DNA of 14,455 nucleotides. It comes from Enterosoma sp964427595. GTDB taxonomy: Bacteria > Bacillota_I > Bacilli_A > RFN20 > CAG-288. The stretch covers positions 1-14,455 of the forward strand of contig CAYRUQ010000026.1 in NCBI GenBank assembly GCA_964427595.1, given 5' to 3'. The notes under the pieces were generated by a model that saw only the letters and a program-made list of their open reading frames with translations, searched no databases and was not told the origin of the DNA. Position numbers and translations under genes: made by a program. Positions 1 through 7,682 of the stretch are shown here, in pieces; the first letter of the stretch is position 1, and the number at the start of each line of letters is the position of its first letter.

Positions 1-900
1 TATAAATAACATCATTCTCAAGAGTATATCTGGCAACTGGATAATTAGTGACAGCACTTGTATATGATTCTAAATATGGAGAATAATAGGGTTGACCAGC
101 TGCACTGCCTATCACTAAAGTACCATTGAAAGTTTTATATTCATTTAAAGCATCATTACCTTCAACATTGGCTAGTCCAATAGTGTAATCACCATTGATA
201 GAATATTCATAATTATTATCATTAATACTTATTGTCTCGCTATTAAATTCATAAGAAGTGGATGTTATGAACCAATAAGTATTAGTTTCCGCATAGATTT
301 TTGCCCCAGATTGAGACTTTTGGCAATAACCCATAAGAAGACTTACTAAATCGGGATAAAAGTTTGAATATTCTTCATAAGAATAATTACTACTAAGTAA
401 TGTACTTTGATAGACAAGTGAAACAGTCGTAGAAACATCACCTGTATAAGCCAATTCAGAAAGGCTATAGGAAGTAACAGTTGGGACTGAATCACTCTGT
501 GTTAAAGAACGAGACAAACTCTCGCTTTTATCTAGGCTAGCAGTAGTATTAGAAACAGTAGAAGCTGTAAAAGTCATGTTAGAAGTTACACCACCATCAA
601 AGGTAGCTAAATTAGTGCTACCTGAAGTCCATTGATAAGAGGTGCTACCATCACTGACATAAGGAGCATCTTTTAAAGAGAGATTGTAGCCATCTTCAAC
701 ATAAATGGAGGTACTCCCCCCCCCTCAGGTGTTGAAGAAGTGAAAGTTATCCTATATTTCTTATCGGAGGAATATCCTTCATTTTCTAAATTAGAACTAT
801 AAATAACATCACTATCAACTGCATAACCGGCATAAACAAGAGAGGTCGCAAGACAGAAAGAAGAGATTGCTGTAAATAGAATTCGCTTTAAATATTTCAT
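1..900 (-). CDS. Secreted/surface protein, 5' part, frame broken at a poly-G tract (probably phase-variable, OFF as given); runs off the window edge
   Basis: I do not recognise the family. The ATG at 900 has a good ribosome binding site (AAAGGGG, 7 nt upstream). The first 24 residues form a signal peptide: basic MKYLKR, a hydrophobic core, and probable cleavage after VYA (residues 22-24). There is no lipobox cysteine. After residue 58 the gene enters a run of nine G (codons 59-62). As given, translation shifts there and stops at 673, giving a 75-residue product. In the neighbouring frame about 238 codons stay open from 715 to base 1 without a stop, rich in Ser, Thr, Tyr, Asn and Gly, as in exported extracellular proteins. 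One added G (or two removed) joins signal peptide and body into a protein of at least 300 residues. The gene follows rseP but has its own promoter. It could also be a decayed pseudogene or an assembly indel; the intact long frame argues against old decay. Confidence 0.8.
716..724 (-). repeat. Homopolymer tract G9 on the coding strand (slippage site)
   Basis: Nine C on the plus strand, read as G9 in the mRNA of the secreted-protein gene, inside codons 59-62. G10 or G7 would put the signal-peptide frame in register with the long downstream frame; G9 leads to a stop at 673. G/C runs this long inside coding sequence are known contingency loci in several bacteria. Only one other G/C run of 6 or more was found in the window, in mod. 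Confidence 0.85.
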
Positions 901-907
901 GTTAAGG

Positions 908-947
908 CCCCTTTCAATTTTTCTAGAATTTTAACACAAACTTTGTG
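908..947 (-). promoter_or_regulatory. Putative promoter, operator-like palindrome and RBS of the secreted-protein gene
   Basis: Reading on the minus strand, an extended -10 element TGTTAAAAT lies at 936-928, with no convincing -35 at the right distance. Next to it is a 13-bp palindrome, CACAAA-G-TTTGTG (935-947), in the spacer where a repressor could bind. The Shine-Dalgarno AAAGGGG is at 914-908, 7 nt before the ATG at 900. The region 901-1022 between rseP and this gene shows no strong rseP terminator. Confidence 0.45.
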
Positions 948-1022
948 CATATACACACTCTTAATGTATCTTTGACAGAAAAATTATATTTTGGACCTTA
1001 CCTATGCTGACACGCTAACAAT

Positions 1023-2387
1023 TTAAAGTATCAGATCTTTGATAATCAAACCGACACCGAGTGCGAGAAGAAGAATCATACCGACTGTGTTAGCGATAGC
1101 TTTAAACTTGTTGTTGACTTTCTTTCTAGTGACTGTCTCTCCTAAAGCGAGAAGAGTTTGCCAACCATCTAAACCCGGTATAGGAAGAAGATTGAAGCAA
1201 CCTAAATTCAAAGAAATATAACCCCATAAGAAGAGGACATAACCTAAGGATCCTGATTCAACACCAGCAGCTGACATCTCATAGACAGAGATGAGACCAC
1301 CGACATTCTCCCATCCAGAAGCGGTGAATAAACTTCCTAAAGCGTTATAAATGCCGACAAAGTAAGTACCGAATTGCTGACCAGCCATTTTAATACCTTG
1401 AATCGGCCCATAAGTGATTGAGCTAGTCATCTGAGAGATACCGATGATATCAAAAGAATAAGTGGTCTCTCCATCGCTTTCTGAAGCTGTTGCAGTGAGA
1501 GTGAAACTGACATCGATCAATTCCTCAGTTTCTGCATCTTCATAAGTTAAATAAATCTCTCTTGTAGAATCAGCACCAGCTTTTAAACCAATAAAAGGAT
1601 TACCATCAAAAGTGATCGTGAGCATGTTTTGTGAAGCATAAGCGATCGAGTTATAAGTGAGCTCATCAAAGGTTCCAGAAGTCTTGCTCGCATTATCAAA
1701 AATCATATAGTTTTCAAGCTCTACTCTGTTTTCAACAGCTGGCCATTCCATAGAGGAGACGAGGTTATTATTCTCATCGTAGAGATTGTTATAGACCTGA
1801 TATAAGTAAAGGATACTATCACCAGTGCTGACACCAGCATCATAGATAGCTGAGTTTTCAGTGACAGTGACTTGATTACTACCTTCATTTAAATAGACAG
1901 TCTGAGGACAGAAGGAAAACGAGATGAAGAAGAGAAGAAAGCAGAGGATGTAGTTCATCACGATACCAGCTAACATGATACAGATCTGCTTGAAGTGGTT
2001 GACGCCAGAGAGAGTTCTCTCTTTAGGAACCTTGATATCAAAGTCCTCATCTTCGCCATCTTCACCAGCCATCGAGACATAACCGCCAAGAGGAAGACAA
2101 CGGATGGCAAACTGTGTCTCTCCTTCTACTTTCTCGACTTTTTTATTTCCATCAGAATTAAGATTATCAGTCAAAGCGGCAAAGAGGACTTCTTCACCAT
2201 CTTTATTCTTTTTCTTTTTGACTTTATGTTTGAATTTGTGTTTGAAAATAGCTGGTCCAAAACCGATTGAGAATTCATAACAATAAACGTTGCTAGCTTT
2301 AGCAACTAAAAAATGTCCTAACTCATGAAGACAGATGACGATCAAAAGAGCAGCGATAAAGACCACGATATTGATGAATATCTGCAT
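1023..2387 (-). CDS. rseP: Site-2 (M50) intramembrane zinc metalloprotease RseP/RasP
   Basis: Membrane-embedded zinc protease that cuts membrane-spanning substrates such as anti-sigma factors and signal-peptide remnants. The first membrane segment carries the zinc motif HELGH (residues 21-25). The second catalytic motif, NLLPIPGLDG (399-408), supplies the third ligand, Asp407. Hydrophobic segments lie near 133-160, 340-355, 380-402 and 435-450. The stretch between about 160 and 330 occupies the PDZ position but is long and acidic. A lysine/histidine-rich insert (49-62) sits just after the first motif. At 454 residues the protein is at the long end for the family. ATG follows the dxr stop by one base (TAA-C-ATG), with AGGAGAT as RBS inside the end of dxr. 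It is the last gene of the conserved operon. Confidence 0.93.
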   Translation of the reverse strand: MQIFINIVVFIAALLIVICLHELGHFLVAKASNVYCYEFSIGFGPAIFKHKFKHKVKKKKNKDGEEVLFAALTDNLNSDGNKKVEKVEGETQFAIRCLPLGGYVSMAGEDGEDEDFDIKVPKERTLSGVNHFKQICIMLAGIVMNYILCFLLFFISFSFCPQTVYLNEGSNQVTVTENSAIYDAGVSTGDSILYLYQVYNNLYDENNNLVSSMEWPAVENRVELENYMIFDNASKTSGTFDELTYNSIAYASQNMLTITFDGNPFIGLKAGADSTREIYLTYEDAETEELIDVSFTLTATASESDGETTYSFDIIGISQMTSSITYGPIQGIKMAGQQFGTYFVGIYNALGSLFTASGWENVGGLISVYEMSAAGVESGSLGYVLFLWGYISLNLGCFNLLPIPGLDGWQTLLALGETVTRKKVNNKFKAIANTVGMILLLALGVGLIIKDLIL

Positions 2388-2388
2388 G

Positions 2389-3567
2389 TTATATCTCCTG
2401 TAAGTGTGAAATCAGATCAGAGGCATATCTCTCTGAAGAGGAAATGACTGATGCGATATTATCGACAGAAAGATTCCTTTCACCTTCAAAATGATCAAAG
2501 ACATATCTGAGGGCTTTGTGAATATCAACAAACTTGATCTCACCCTTTAGAAAACTATCGATAGCGCACGTGTCTACAGCATTATATAAAATCATGCCGG
2601 CGTTTCCATATTTTTTAAACATCTCTATAGTTAAAGAAAAACAAGGATAAAGCGTATTCTTGATTTTCTCAAAGTGAAGCTTCTTAACATTCTTCTCATC
2701 TTCACTACTTAACTTATGCATACCTAGCCTTCCTTTAGATAAAGCATAAGCGATCGAGACCTTCATATCACAAGGTGCATATTCATATAAAGAAAAGACT
2801 TGATCATCTTTCTTATAAGTTAATAAAGCATGCACTAATGATTCTCGACAGATGATAGCTTCTATCTTCTCTAAAGGAAAAGAGAAAAGAACGCTAGCTT
2901 CAATCACTTCATAACCTTTATTGACCATCGTAGCTGAGTCAATCGTGATCTTACTTCCCATCGCCCAGGTAGGATGATTTAAAACCTCACTAGGTTTGAC
3001 TAACTCCAGTTCACTTTCTTTCTTATCTCTTAAAGAACCACCACTAGCAGTGATAGTTAAAGAGAGGATATCTTCTTTAGGAAGAGAAGAGACTTCATAC
3101 AAAAGCTTCGCTAAAGAAGCATGTTCACTGTCAACAGGATAGATCTTACTCTTTGAATCTTTTAAGGCATCTAAAATCAAACTTGACCCGATGACAAGTG
3201 ACTCTTTATTAGATAAAAAGAGATCTTTATTCAGTTTGATACTAGTTAAGGAAGGAAGAAGACCATCGTTTCCAGATATCGAATTAAAAACAGAAGCATC
3301 AGCGACTTTAACAAGTTCAACCGAAGAATTCTCACCGCTTAAAACAGTGTAAGAAGGATGAAGTTTTTTAAATTCGAAAGCGGCTTTCTCATCTTTGATA
3401 GCGACATACTTTAAAGAATCAAAATAAAAAAGATAAGGTTCTAAGTTCTGATATTGAGAATTTAAAGAGACACCGACTAATTCATAATGGAAGTCAAACT
3501 TGAGGATATCAAGACACTGCTTTCCGATTGAACCAGTCGCTCCTAAAACGATAATCCTCTCCCTCAT
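2389..3567 (-). CDS. dxr: 1-deoxy-D-xylulose 5-phosphate reductoisomerase (MEP isoprenoid pathway)
   Basis: Converts DXP to 2-C-methyl-D-erythritol 4-phosphate with NADPH, the committed step of non-mevalonate isoprenoid synthesis. The N-terminal NADPH-binding loop GATGSIG (residues 9-15), SNKESLV, the metal-binding PVDSEH, the substrate loop ASGGSLRD, and HPTWAMGSKITIDSATM followed by NKGYEVIEA are all present, so the enzyme looks complete. I start at the ATG at 3567 (392 residues), which overlaps the cdsA stop as ATGA. The frame stays open back to a GTG at 3615, but those extra 16 residues precede the conserved start and lie inside cdsA. Sitting beside uppS, it supplies isoprenoid precursor for the same carrier-lipid route. 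Confidence 0.95.
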   Translation of the reverse strand: MRERIIVLGATGSIGKQCLDILKFDFHYELVGVSLNSQYQNLEPYLFYFDSLKYVAIKDEKAAFEFKKLHPSYTVLSGENSSVELVKVADASVFNSISGNDGLLPSLTSIKLNKDLFLSNKESLVIGSSLILDALKDSKSKIYPVDSEHASLAKLLYEVSSLPKEDILSLTITASGGSLRDKKESELELVKPSEVLNHPTWAMGSKITIDSATMVNKGYEVIEASVLFSFPLEKIEAIICRESLVHALLTYKKDDQVFSLYEYAPCDMKVSIAYALSKGRLGMHKLSSEDEKNVKKLHFEKIKNTLYPCFSLTIEMFKKYGNAGMILYNAVDTCAIDSFLKGEIKFVDIHKALRYVFDHFEGERNLSVDNIASVISSSERYASDLISHLQEI

Positions 3568-4673
3568 AGTAAGAAGTTCCAAGCGTGAGAGGTGAAAAGA
3601 AGAAGAAGCATGCACATGATCGAATTGGTCATGATCGAATCAAAACGATCGATGACTCCACCATGTCCAGGGAAGAGTCTTCCGAAGTCCTTGACTCCAA
3701 ATTGCCTCTTGATGAGTGAGAAAGTAAAACCACCCACATTACCGATTATCGGCATAAGGAAAGCGATCAATACCAAAAACACCCATGAAGATCCGCCAAG
3801 AAGTCCGAGCTCTTGTAAGACTTCTGACATCTGGAACTGAATAAGACCAGGTACTAAAGGAGAATCAAAACAATATTCACAGATAGCTGCAAATCCTAAA
3901 GAGAGACCGATAGAGACTAATGCACCTCCTAAAAAACCTTCCCAAGTCTTATTAGGAGAGATACGAGGATTCATCCTGTGTTTACCAAAGAAAGTGCCGA
4001 AGAAATAAGCGCCCACATCAGCTCCCCAAGTACCGATCAAAACAAAGAAGAATATCAAAGAGGAGTTATAAGCTTGAGTGAGTCCGTGACTCTCATAATA
4101 AGAAGTGAAGAACTGATCGAGTCTGATCTCCACACTAGACCAACTAGGATTGACAGTCAAAGAACCGAAGTCAGGATAATTAGTGCAGATGCCAGGGGAG
4201 TTAGGAAAGTATCTAAGGAAGTACATCGAGAGAAACCCTAAACTATATAAAACCCCGACTGTAAATAAATAAGTGGCATCTGAGAAGGTGAATTTGGCTG
4301 AGAAAACAGCAAACATCATCAACAAGAAACCATATATAACGATTCCTGTTATAGAAACAAAAATGTCATTTAAATAAAAGGCTGAACTACTAAAAGGAGT
4401 GATGTCATATAGCATCCAGTTTTTGATGAACACCCAGAAGATGAAAGATAAGACAAAGACATAGACGACTAGCTTGACACTCCAGTGGTAACGATTGATG
4501 CCTGGTGCGTTCAATATCTCATGAACACCGATAACAGCGAATAAAGCGAATAAAACAAAGAAAAACCAACCACCTAAAACCAGACAGGGAACGAGAACAA
4601 CGATGAGGAGAAGTCCGGTTAATATCCTCGTAGTCATCGCTGACTTAGAGGAGGAAGTCAGTTTATTTATCAT
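3564..4673 (-). CDS. cdsA: Phosphatidate cytidylyltransferase (CDP-diacylglycerol synthase)
   Basis: Makes CDP-diacylglycerol from phosphatidate and CTP for phospholipid synthesis. It is a polytopic membrane protein with hydrophobic segments from about residue 17 onward. The C-terminal CDP-DAG synthase signature is intact: SLIKRQFGVKDFGRLFPGHG followed by GVIDRFDS, and NKTWEG lies upstream. At 369 residues it is about 100 longer than common CdsA proteins. Extra polar loops lie near residues 85-110 and 155-205. Start ATG overlaps the uppS stop (TAATG), with GGAG about 10 nt upstream; the stop overlaps the dxr start (ATGA). Both overlaps suggest translational coupling. Confidence 0.95.
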   Translation of the reverse strand: MINKLTSSSKSAMTTRILTGLLLIVVLVPCLVLGGWFFFVLFALFAVIGVHEILNAPGINRYHWSVKLVVYVFVLSFIFWVFIKNWMLYDITPFSSSAFYLNDIFVSITGIVIYGFLLMMFAVFSAKFTFSDATYLFTVGVLYSLGFLSMYFLRYFPNSPGICTNYPDFGSLTVNPSWSSVEIRLDQFFTSYYESHGLTQAYNSSLIFFFVLIGTWGADVGAYFFGTFFGKHRMNPRISPNKTWEGFLGGALVSIGLSLGFAAICEYCFDSPLVPGLIQFQMSEVLQELGLLGGSSWVFLVLIAFLMPIIGNVGGFTFSLIKRQFGVKDFGRLFPGHGGVIDRFDSIMTNSIMCMLLLLFTSHAWNFLL

Positions 4674-5407
4674 TATTTGATTGCTCCAAAACGTCGGTTT
4701 CTTGCTTGATATTCTTTAAGACAAGAAGCTAATTCTTTTAAATCGAAATCAGGCCAGTTGCAAGAAGTGAAGACAAACTCCGCATAACAAGCTTCATAAA
4801 GAAGACAGTTTGATAAACGCTTCTCACCACTTGTTCTGATAAGAAGATCGATACCAGGAAGTAAAGGAAAATAAAGATGTTTAGAGAAAGTCTTCTCATC
4901 TATCTCTTCTAAAGAGAGAGTTCCTTCTTTGACTTCTTTGGCTATCTCCTTAGTAGCGTTGATGATCTCTCTTCTTCCACCATAGTTGAATAAGACATTG
5001 AAGTAGTGATCAGAAAACATCGCTGTCTCACTAGTAGCTTTATTGATGGTCTCTAGGATATAAGAAGGGATCCTAGAGTCAGTTAGATCACCGGAGACAA
5101 AGATTCTAGTCTTCTTTCTTTTAAACTCTTCGATGTTCTCTTTAAAGAACTCTTCTAACAAGTGAAAGAGAGTATCTATCTCATCTTCAGGTCTGTTCCA
5201 GTTCTCAGTAGAAAAACAAAAAAGAGAGACAGCTTTGATCCCATAATCAAAAAAACAGGAATCGATGATCTCTTTGATTCTTTTAACACCTGCTTTATGT
5301 CCAGCTGAACGAGGTAAAAATCTCTTCTTAGCCCAGCGTCCATTACCATCCATGATGAAAGCGAGGTGTAAAAGAGGTGATTCTTCTTGAAAAGACTTAG
5401 AAGTCAT
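4673..5407 (-). CDS. uppS: Isoprenyl transferase / undecaprenyl diphosphate synthase
   Basis: A cis-prenyltransferase that extends FPP with IPP to C55 undecaprenyl diphosphate, the lipid carrier for cell-wall precursors. Hallmarks: FIMDGNGRWAKKR with catalytic Asp20, the AGHKAG loop, FSTENW, FNYGGRREI, and the C-terminal LIRTSGEKRLSN followed by NWPDFD. Length (244 residues) is typical. It begins three bases after the frr stop without a clear Shine-Dalgarno, so it is probably translationally coupled to frr. Its stop shares a base with the cdsA start. Confidence 0.96.
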   Translation of the reverse strand: MTSKSFQEESPLLHLAFIMDGNGRWAKKRFLPRSAGHKAGVKRIKEIIDSCFFDYGIKAVSLFCFSTENWNRPEDEIDTLFHLLEEFFKENIEEFKRKKTRIFVSGDLTDSRIPSYILETINKATSETAMFSDHYFNVLFNYGGRREIINATKEIAKEVKEGTLSLEEIDEKTFSKHLYFPLLPGIDLLIRTSGEKRLSNCLLYEACYAEFVFTSCNWPDFDLKELASCLKEYQARNRRFGAIK

Positions 5408-5410
5408 TGA

Positions 5411-5953
5411 TCAGATAGTTTCGATATCCTTAATTTTCTCAGCTAAGATAGTGTCAACTAAAGCGACATGAGCATCAGTCACTTTCTGGACATCATCTAA
5501 AGCGGAGTGTTGAGCATCTTCAGAAAGAGTCTCATCCTTCTTGATCTTATTGTTGAAATCCTTACGGATGTTTCTCAAAGCGACTTTTCCATCCTCCGCA
5601 TACTTACGGCATTGTTTGGTTAAGTCTTTACGACGATCTTCACTAGGAGCTGGGAATTTCAACATAATAGCACCAGCATTGACGACCGGATTACAACCTA
5701 AATCAGCCTTGTTGATGCCAGAGATGATATCTCTTTGAGTGGAAGGATCAAAGGGTTTGATTGAGAGATCAGTAGGGCTAGTAGCTGAGATGGTAGCGAC
5801 ATGTTTTAAAGGCATGCTCTCTCCATAGCAAGTGACATAGACTTTATCGAGAAGAGAAGGAGAGACTCTACCAGCTCTGATGGTGGCTAAAGAGTCCTTT
5901 AAAGCACTGATGGTCTTATCCATCTTCTCCGTGCATTCTTGCTTATAATCCAT
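5411..5953 (-). CDS. frr: Ribosome recycling factor
   Basis: Splits post-termination ribosomes together with EF-G. The protein is 180 residues, close to the usual 185. It has the conserved RAGRVSPSLLDKV segment after the first helix, the YGESMPLKHVATIS strand region, PFDPS, and a charged helical C-terminus with FNNKIKKDETLSED. ATG at 5953 has a strong RBS (GGAGG, 7 nt spacing), the best in the distal part of the operon. The gap from pyrH holds an AT-rich inverted repeat. Confidence 0.96.
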   Translation of the reverse strand: MDYKQECTEKMDKTISALKDSLATIRAGRVSPSLLDKVYVTCYGESMPLKHVATISATSPTDLSIKPFDPSTQRDIISGINKADLGCNPVVNAGAIMLKFPAPSEDRRKDLTKQCRKYAEDGKVALRNIRKDFNNKIKKDETLSEDAQHSALDDVQKVTDAHVALVDTILAEKIKDIETI

Positions 5954-5979
5954 AAGACAACCTCCGTATCATTAGATAA

Positions 5980-6020
5980 AAGTAACTATATTTTACAATA
6001 ACTACTTATTTTAGTTACTT
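5980..6020 (-). terminator. AT-rich inverted repeat between pyrH and frr (weak terminator or mRNA processing hairpin)
   Basis: Arms of 9 bp, AAGTAACTA and TAGTTACTT on the minus strand, flank a 23-nt loop and are followed by TTTTAT. One arm covers the pyrH stop codon. The stem has few G/C pairs, so strong termination is doubtful; partial attenuation or RNA processing is possible. Confidence 0.3.
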
Positions 6021-6735
6021 AAGCTTTTTTGACTATACTACCGATATCTTCGCCTTTTAAGATCCTGATCGCATTATAAGGATTAGACATGTTGAAGACT
6101 CTAATTTGAATATCAGAATCAGAGAGAAGTCCGACCGCCGTTTGATCCATAACCTTGAGATTATGAGTCAAAATGTCATGATAGGTAATCTCTTTTAAAA
6201 GCTTGGCTTTCTTATTCTTCTTAGGATCATCATCATAGACGCCTTCCACTCCGTTCTTGCCCATCAATATAGCGTCAGCTTTGAGCTCTTTAGCTCTTAA
6301 AGCAGCGGCTGTATCAGTGGTGAAGAAAGGATCTCCGACTCCGGAAGCTAGGATGATGACTCTCTTCTTCTCAAGATGTCTGATCGCCTTTCTCAAGATG
6401 AAAGGTTCACAGCAATTATCAAAAGGAAGGGCGGACATGATTCTAGTGGTCAGGCCGTTATTCTCAAAAGAAGCCTGTAAAGCCATCGAGTTCATGATCG
6501 TGGCAAGCATGCCCATATAATCGCCGGTAGTCTTATCAATACCGATAGAAGGAGCTAAGTCTCCTCTCCAGACATTTCCGCCACCGACAACCAAAGCGAC
6601 TTCTACTCCCATATCTGAGATTTCTTTGACGACAGAGGAGATTGTGCTTAAAAACTTCGGATTATAAGAGTGATGATTCTCTTTATCCTCTAAAGCCTCT
6701 CCGGATATCTTGAGCAGTATTCTTTTGTAAGTCAT
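6019..6735 (-). CDS. pyrH: Uridylate kinase (UMP kinase)
   Basis: Hexameric bacterial kinase that phosphorylates UMP to UDP with ATP in pyrimidine nucleotide synthesis. Visible motifs are RILLKISGEALE at the start, VVGGGNVWRG, the TDTAAALRA segment, GVYDDDPKK, and VMDQTA near the C-terminus. I choose ATG 6735 (238 residues, normal length), which has GGGAGGG 6 nt upstream. The frame is open back to 6768, but those 11 residues come from the terminator-like hairpin. The gene lies after that hairpin, so it may be expressed at a lower level than rpsB-tsf. Confidence 0.96.
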   Translation of the reverse strand: MTYKRILLKISGEALEDKENHHSYNPKFLSTISSVVKEISDMGVEVALVVGGGNVWRGDLAPSIGIDKTTGDYMGMLATIMNSMALQASFENNGLTTRIMSALPFDNCCEPFILRKAIRHLEKKRVIILASGVGDPFFTTDTAAALRAKELKADAILMGKNGVEGVYDDDPKKNKKAKLLKEITYHDILTHNLKVMDQTAVGLLSDSDIQIRVFNMSNPYNAIRILKGEDIGSIVKKA

Positions 6736-6756
6736 ACTTCCCTCCCACTTAGAAAG

Positions 6757-6785
6757 AAGGCACCCCATTCAAACAGGGGTGCCTT
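6757..6785 (-). terminator. Perfect 10-bp hairpin between tsf and pyrH (intrinsic terminator/attenuator)
   Basis: Arms AAGGCACCCC and GGGGTGCCTT pair perfectly around a 9-nt loop (6767-6775), followed on the minus strand by the pyrimidine-rich CTTTCT. It lies just after the tsf stop (6794-6792). The U tract is imperfect, so partial read-through into pyrH is likely. That would tune the ribosomal genes apart from the lipid and nucleotide genes downstream. Confidence 0.7.
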
Positions 6786-6791
6786 ATAAAA

Positions 6792-7682
6792 TCACTTTAA
6801 TTGGCTAGCGACTTCGGCAGCAAAATCGTCTTTTCTCTTCTCGATTCCTTCACCGACACCATAGCGGACGAAGGAGACGATAGAAGCATGACCAGATTTC
6901 AAAACATCACCGACTTTCTTATCCTGATCAAGGATATAAACCTGATCAGTGAGAACATTAGAGCTGAGGTTCTTTTGAACACGACCTTCGATGATCTTCT
7001 CTTGGATGTTAGCGGGTTTCTTAGAGAAGGAAGGATCATTCAAAGCAGCTTCTTTCTCGATAGCACGTTCTCTTTCTAAAACTTCAGCAGGGATATCAGC
7101 TTCACTTAAATAAGTGGGGTTATCATTGCAGACATTCAAGGCGAGACCATTAGCTAAATCAGCATCGCCACCCTTGACGACGACAACGACAGCGACCTTA
7201 CCCTTCATGTGGATATAAGGGCCGAAGAATTCGTCATCTTCTTTGTGGACGACAGCGAAACGACGGAAGTCTAACTTCTCACCGAGTTTGATACCGGCAT
7301 CAACAAAGAGATCGTTTAAAGACTTGTTGGTCTCAGGATCGATCAAAGCTAAAGCTTCTTCTTTAGTAGCGGGTTCGTTATTGAAAACAAGATCAGTGAC
7401 TTTGCTCACTAAAGCACGGAAAGGATCAGAGTTAGCGACGAAGTCAGTCTCACAGTTGATCTCGATAAGAACAGCTTTGTTTCCTTCAGCCTTCAACCAA
7501 GCGACACCCTCGGCTGCGGTTCTAGCAGCTTTCTTCTCTTGCTTAGCGATACCTTTCTCTCTAAGCCAAACGAGAGCTTTCTCTAAATCTTCTTCGTTGG
7601 CGAGAAGAGCCTTACGGCAATCCATCAAGCCAGCGCCAGTACGATCACGTAACTCTTTGACAAGATCCATTAAATCGCTCAT
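6792..7682 (-). CDS. tsf: Elongation factor Ts
   Basis: Guanine nucleotide exchange factor that recycles EF-Tu-GDP. The N-terminal UBA-like domain carries RTGAGLMDCRKAL (residues 14-26), and the core has INCETDFVA, the EF-Tu-contact signature. Length (296) is normal for EF-Ts. The start overlaps the rpsB stop (TGATG), with GAGGAG about 8 nt upstream inside the end of rpsB. A strong hairpin follows the stop, so rpsB-tsf can act as its own transcription unit. Confidence 0.97.
   Translation of the reverse strand: MSDLMDLVKELRDRTGAGLMDCRKALLANEEDLEKALVWLREKGIAKQEKKAARTAAEGVAWLKAEGNKAVLIEINCETDFVANSDPFRALVSKVTDLVFNNEPATKEEALALIDPETNKSLNDLFVDAGIKLGEKLDFRRFAVVHKEDDEFFGPYIHMKGKVAVVVVVKGGDADLANGLALNVCNDNPTYLSEADIPAEVLERERAIEKEAALNDPSFSKKPANIQEKIIEGRVQKNLSSNVLTDQVYILDQDKKVGDVLKSGHASIVSFVRYGVGEGIEKRKDDFAAEVASQLK

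Noticed and set aside
3568..3615. Longer dxr start at GTG 3615
   Set aside because: Adds 16 unconserved residues inside cdsA; the ATG at 3567 fits the family start and couples to the cdsA stop.
6736..6768. Longer pyrH start at 6768
   Set aside because: The extra residues come from the hairpin after tsf; ATG 6735 has a strong RBS and gives the normal length.
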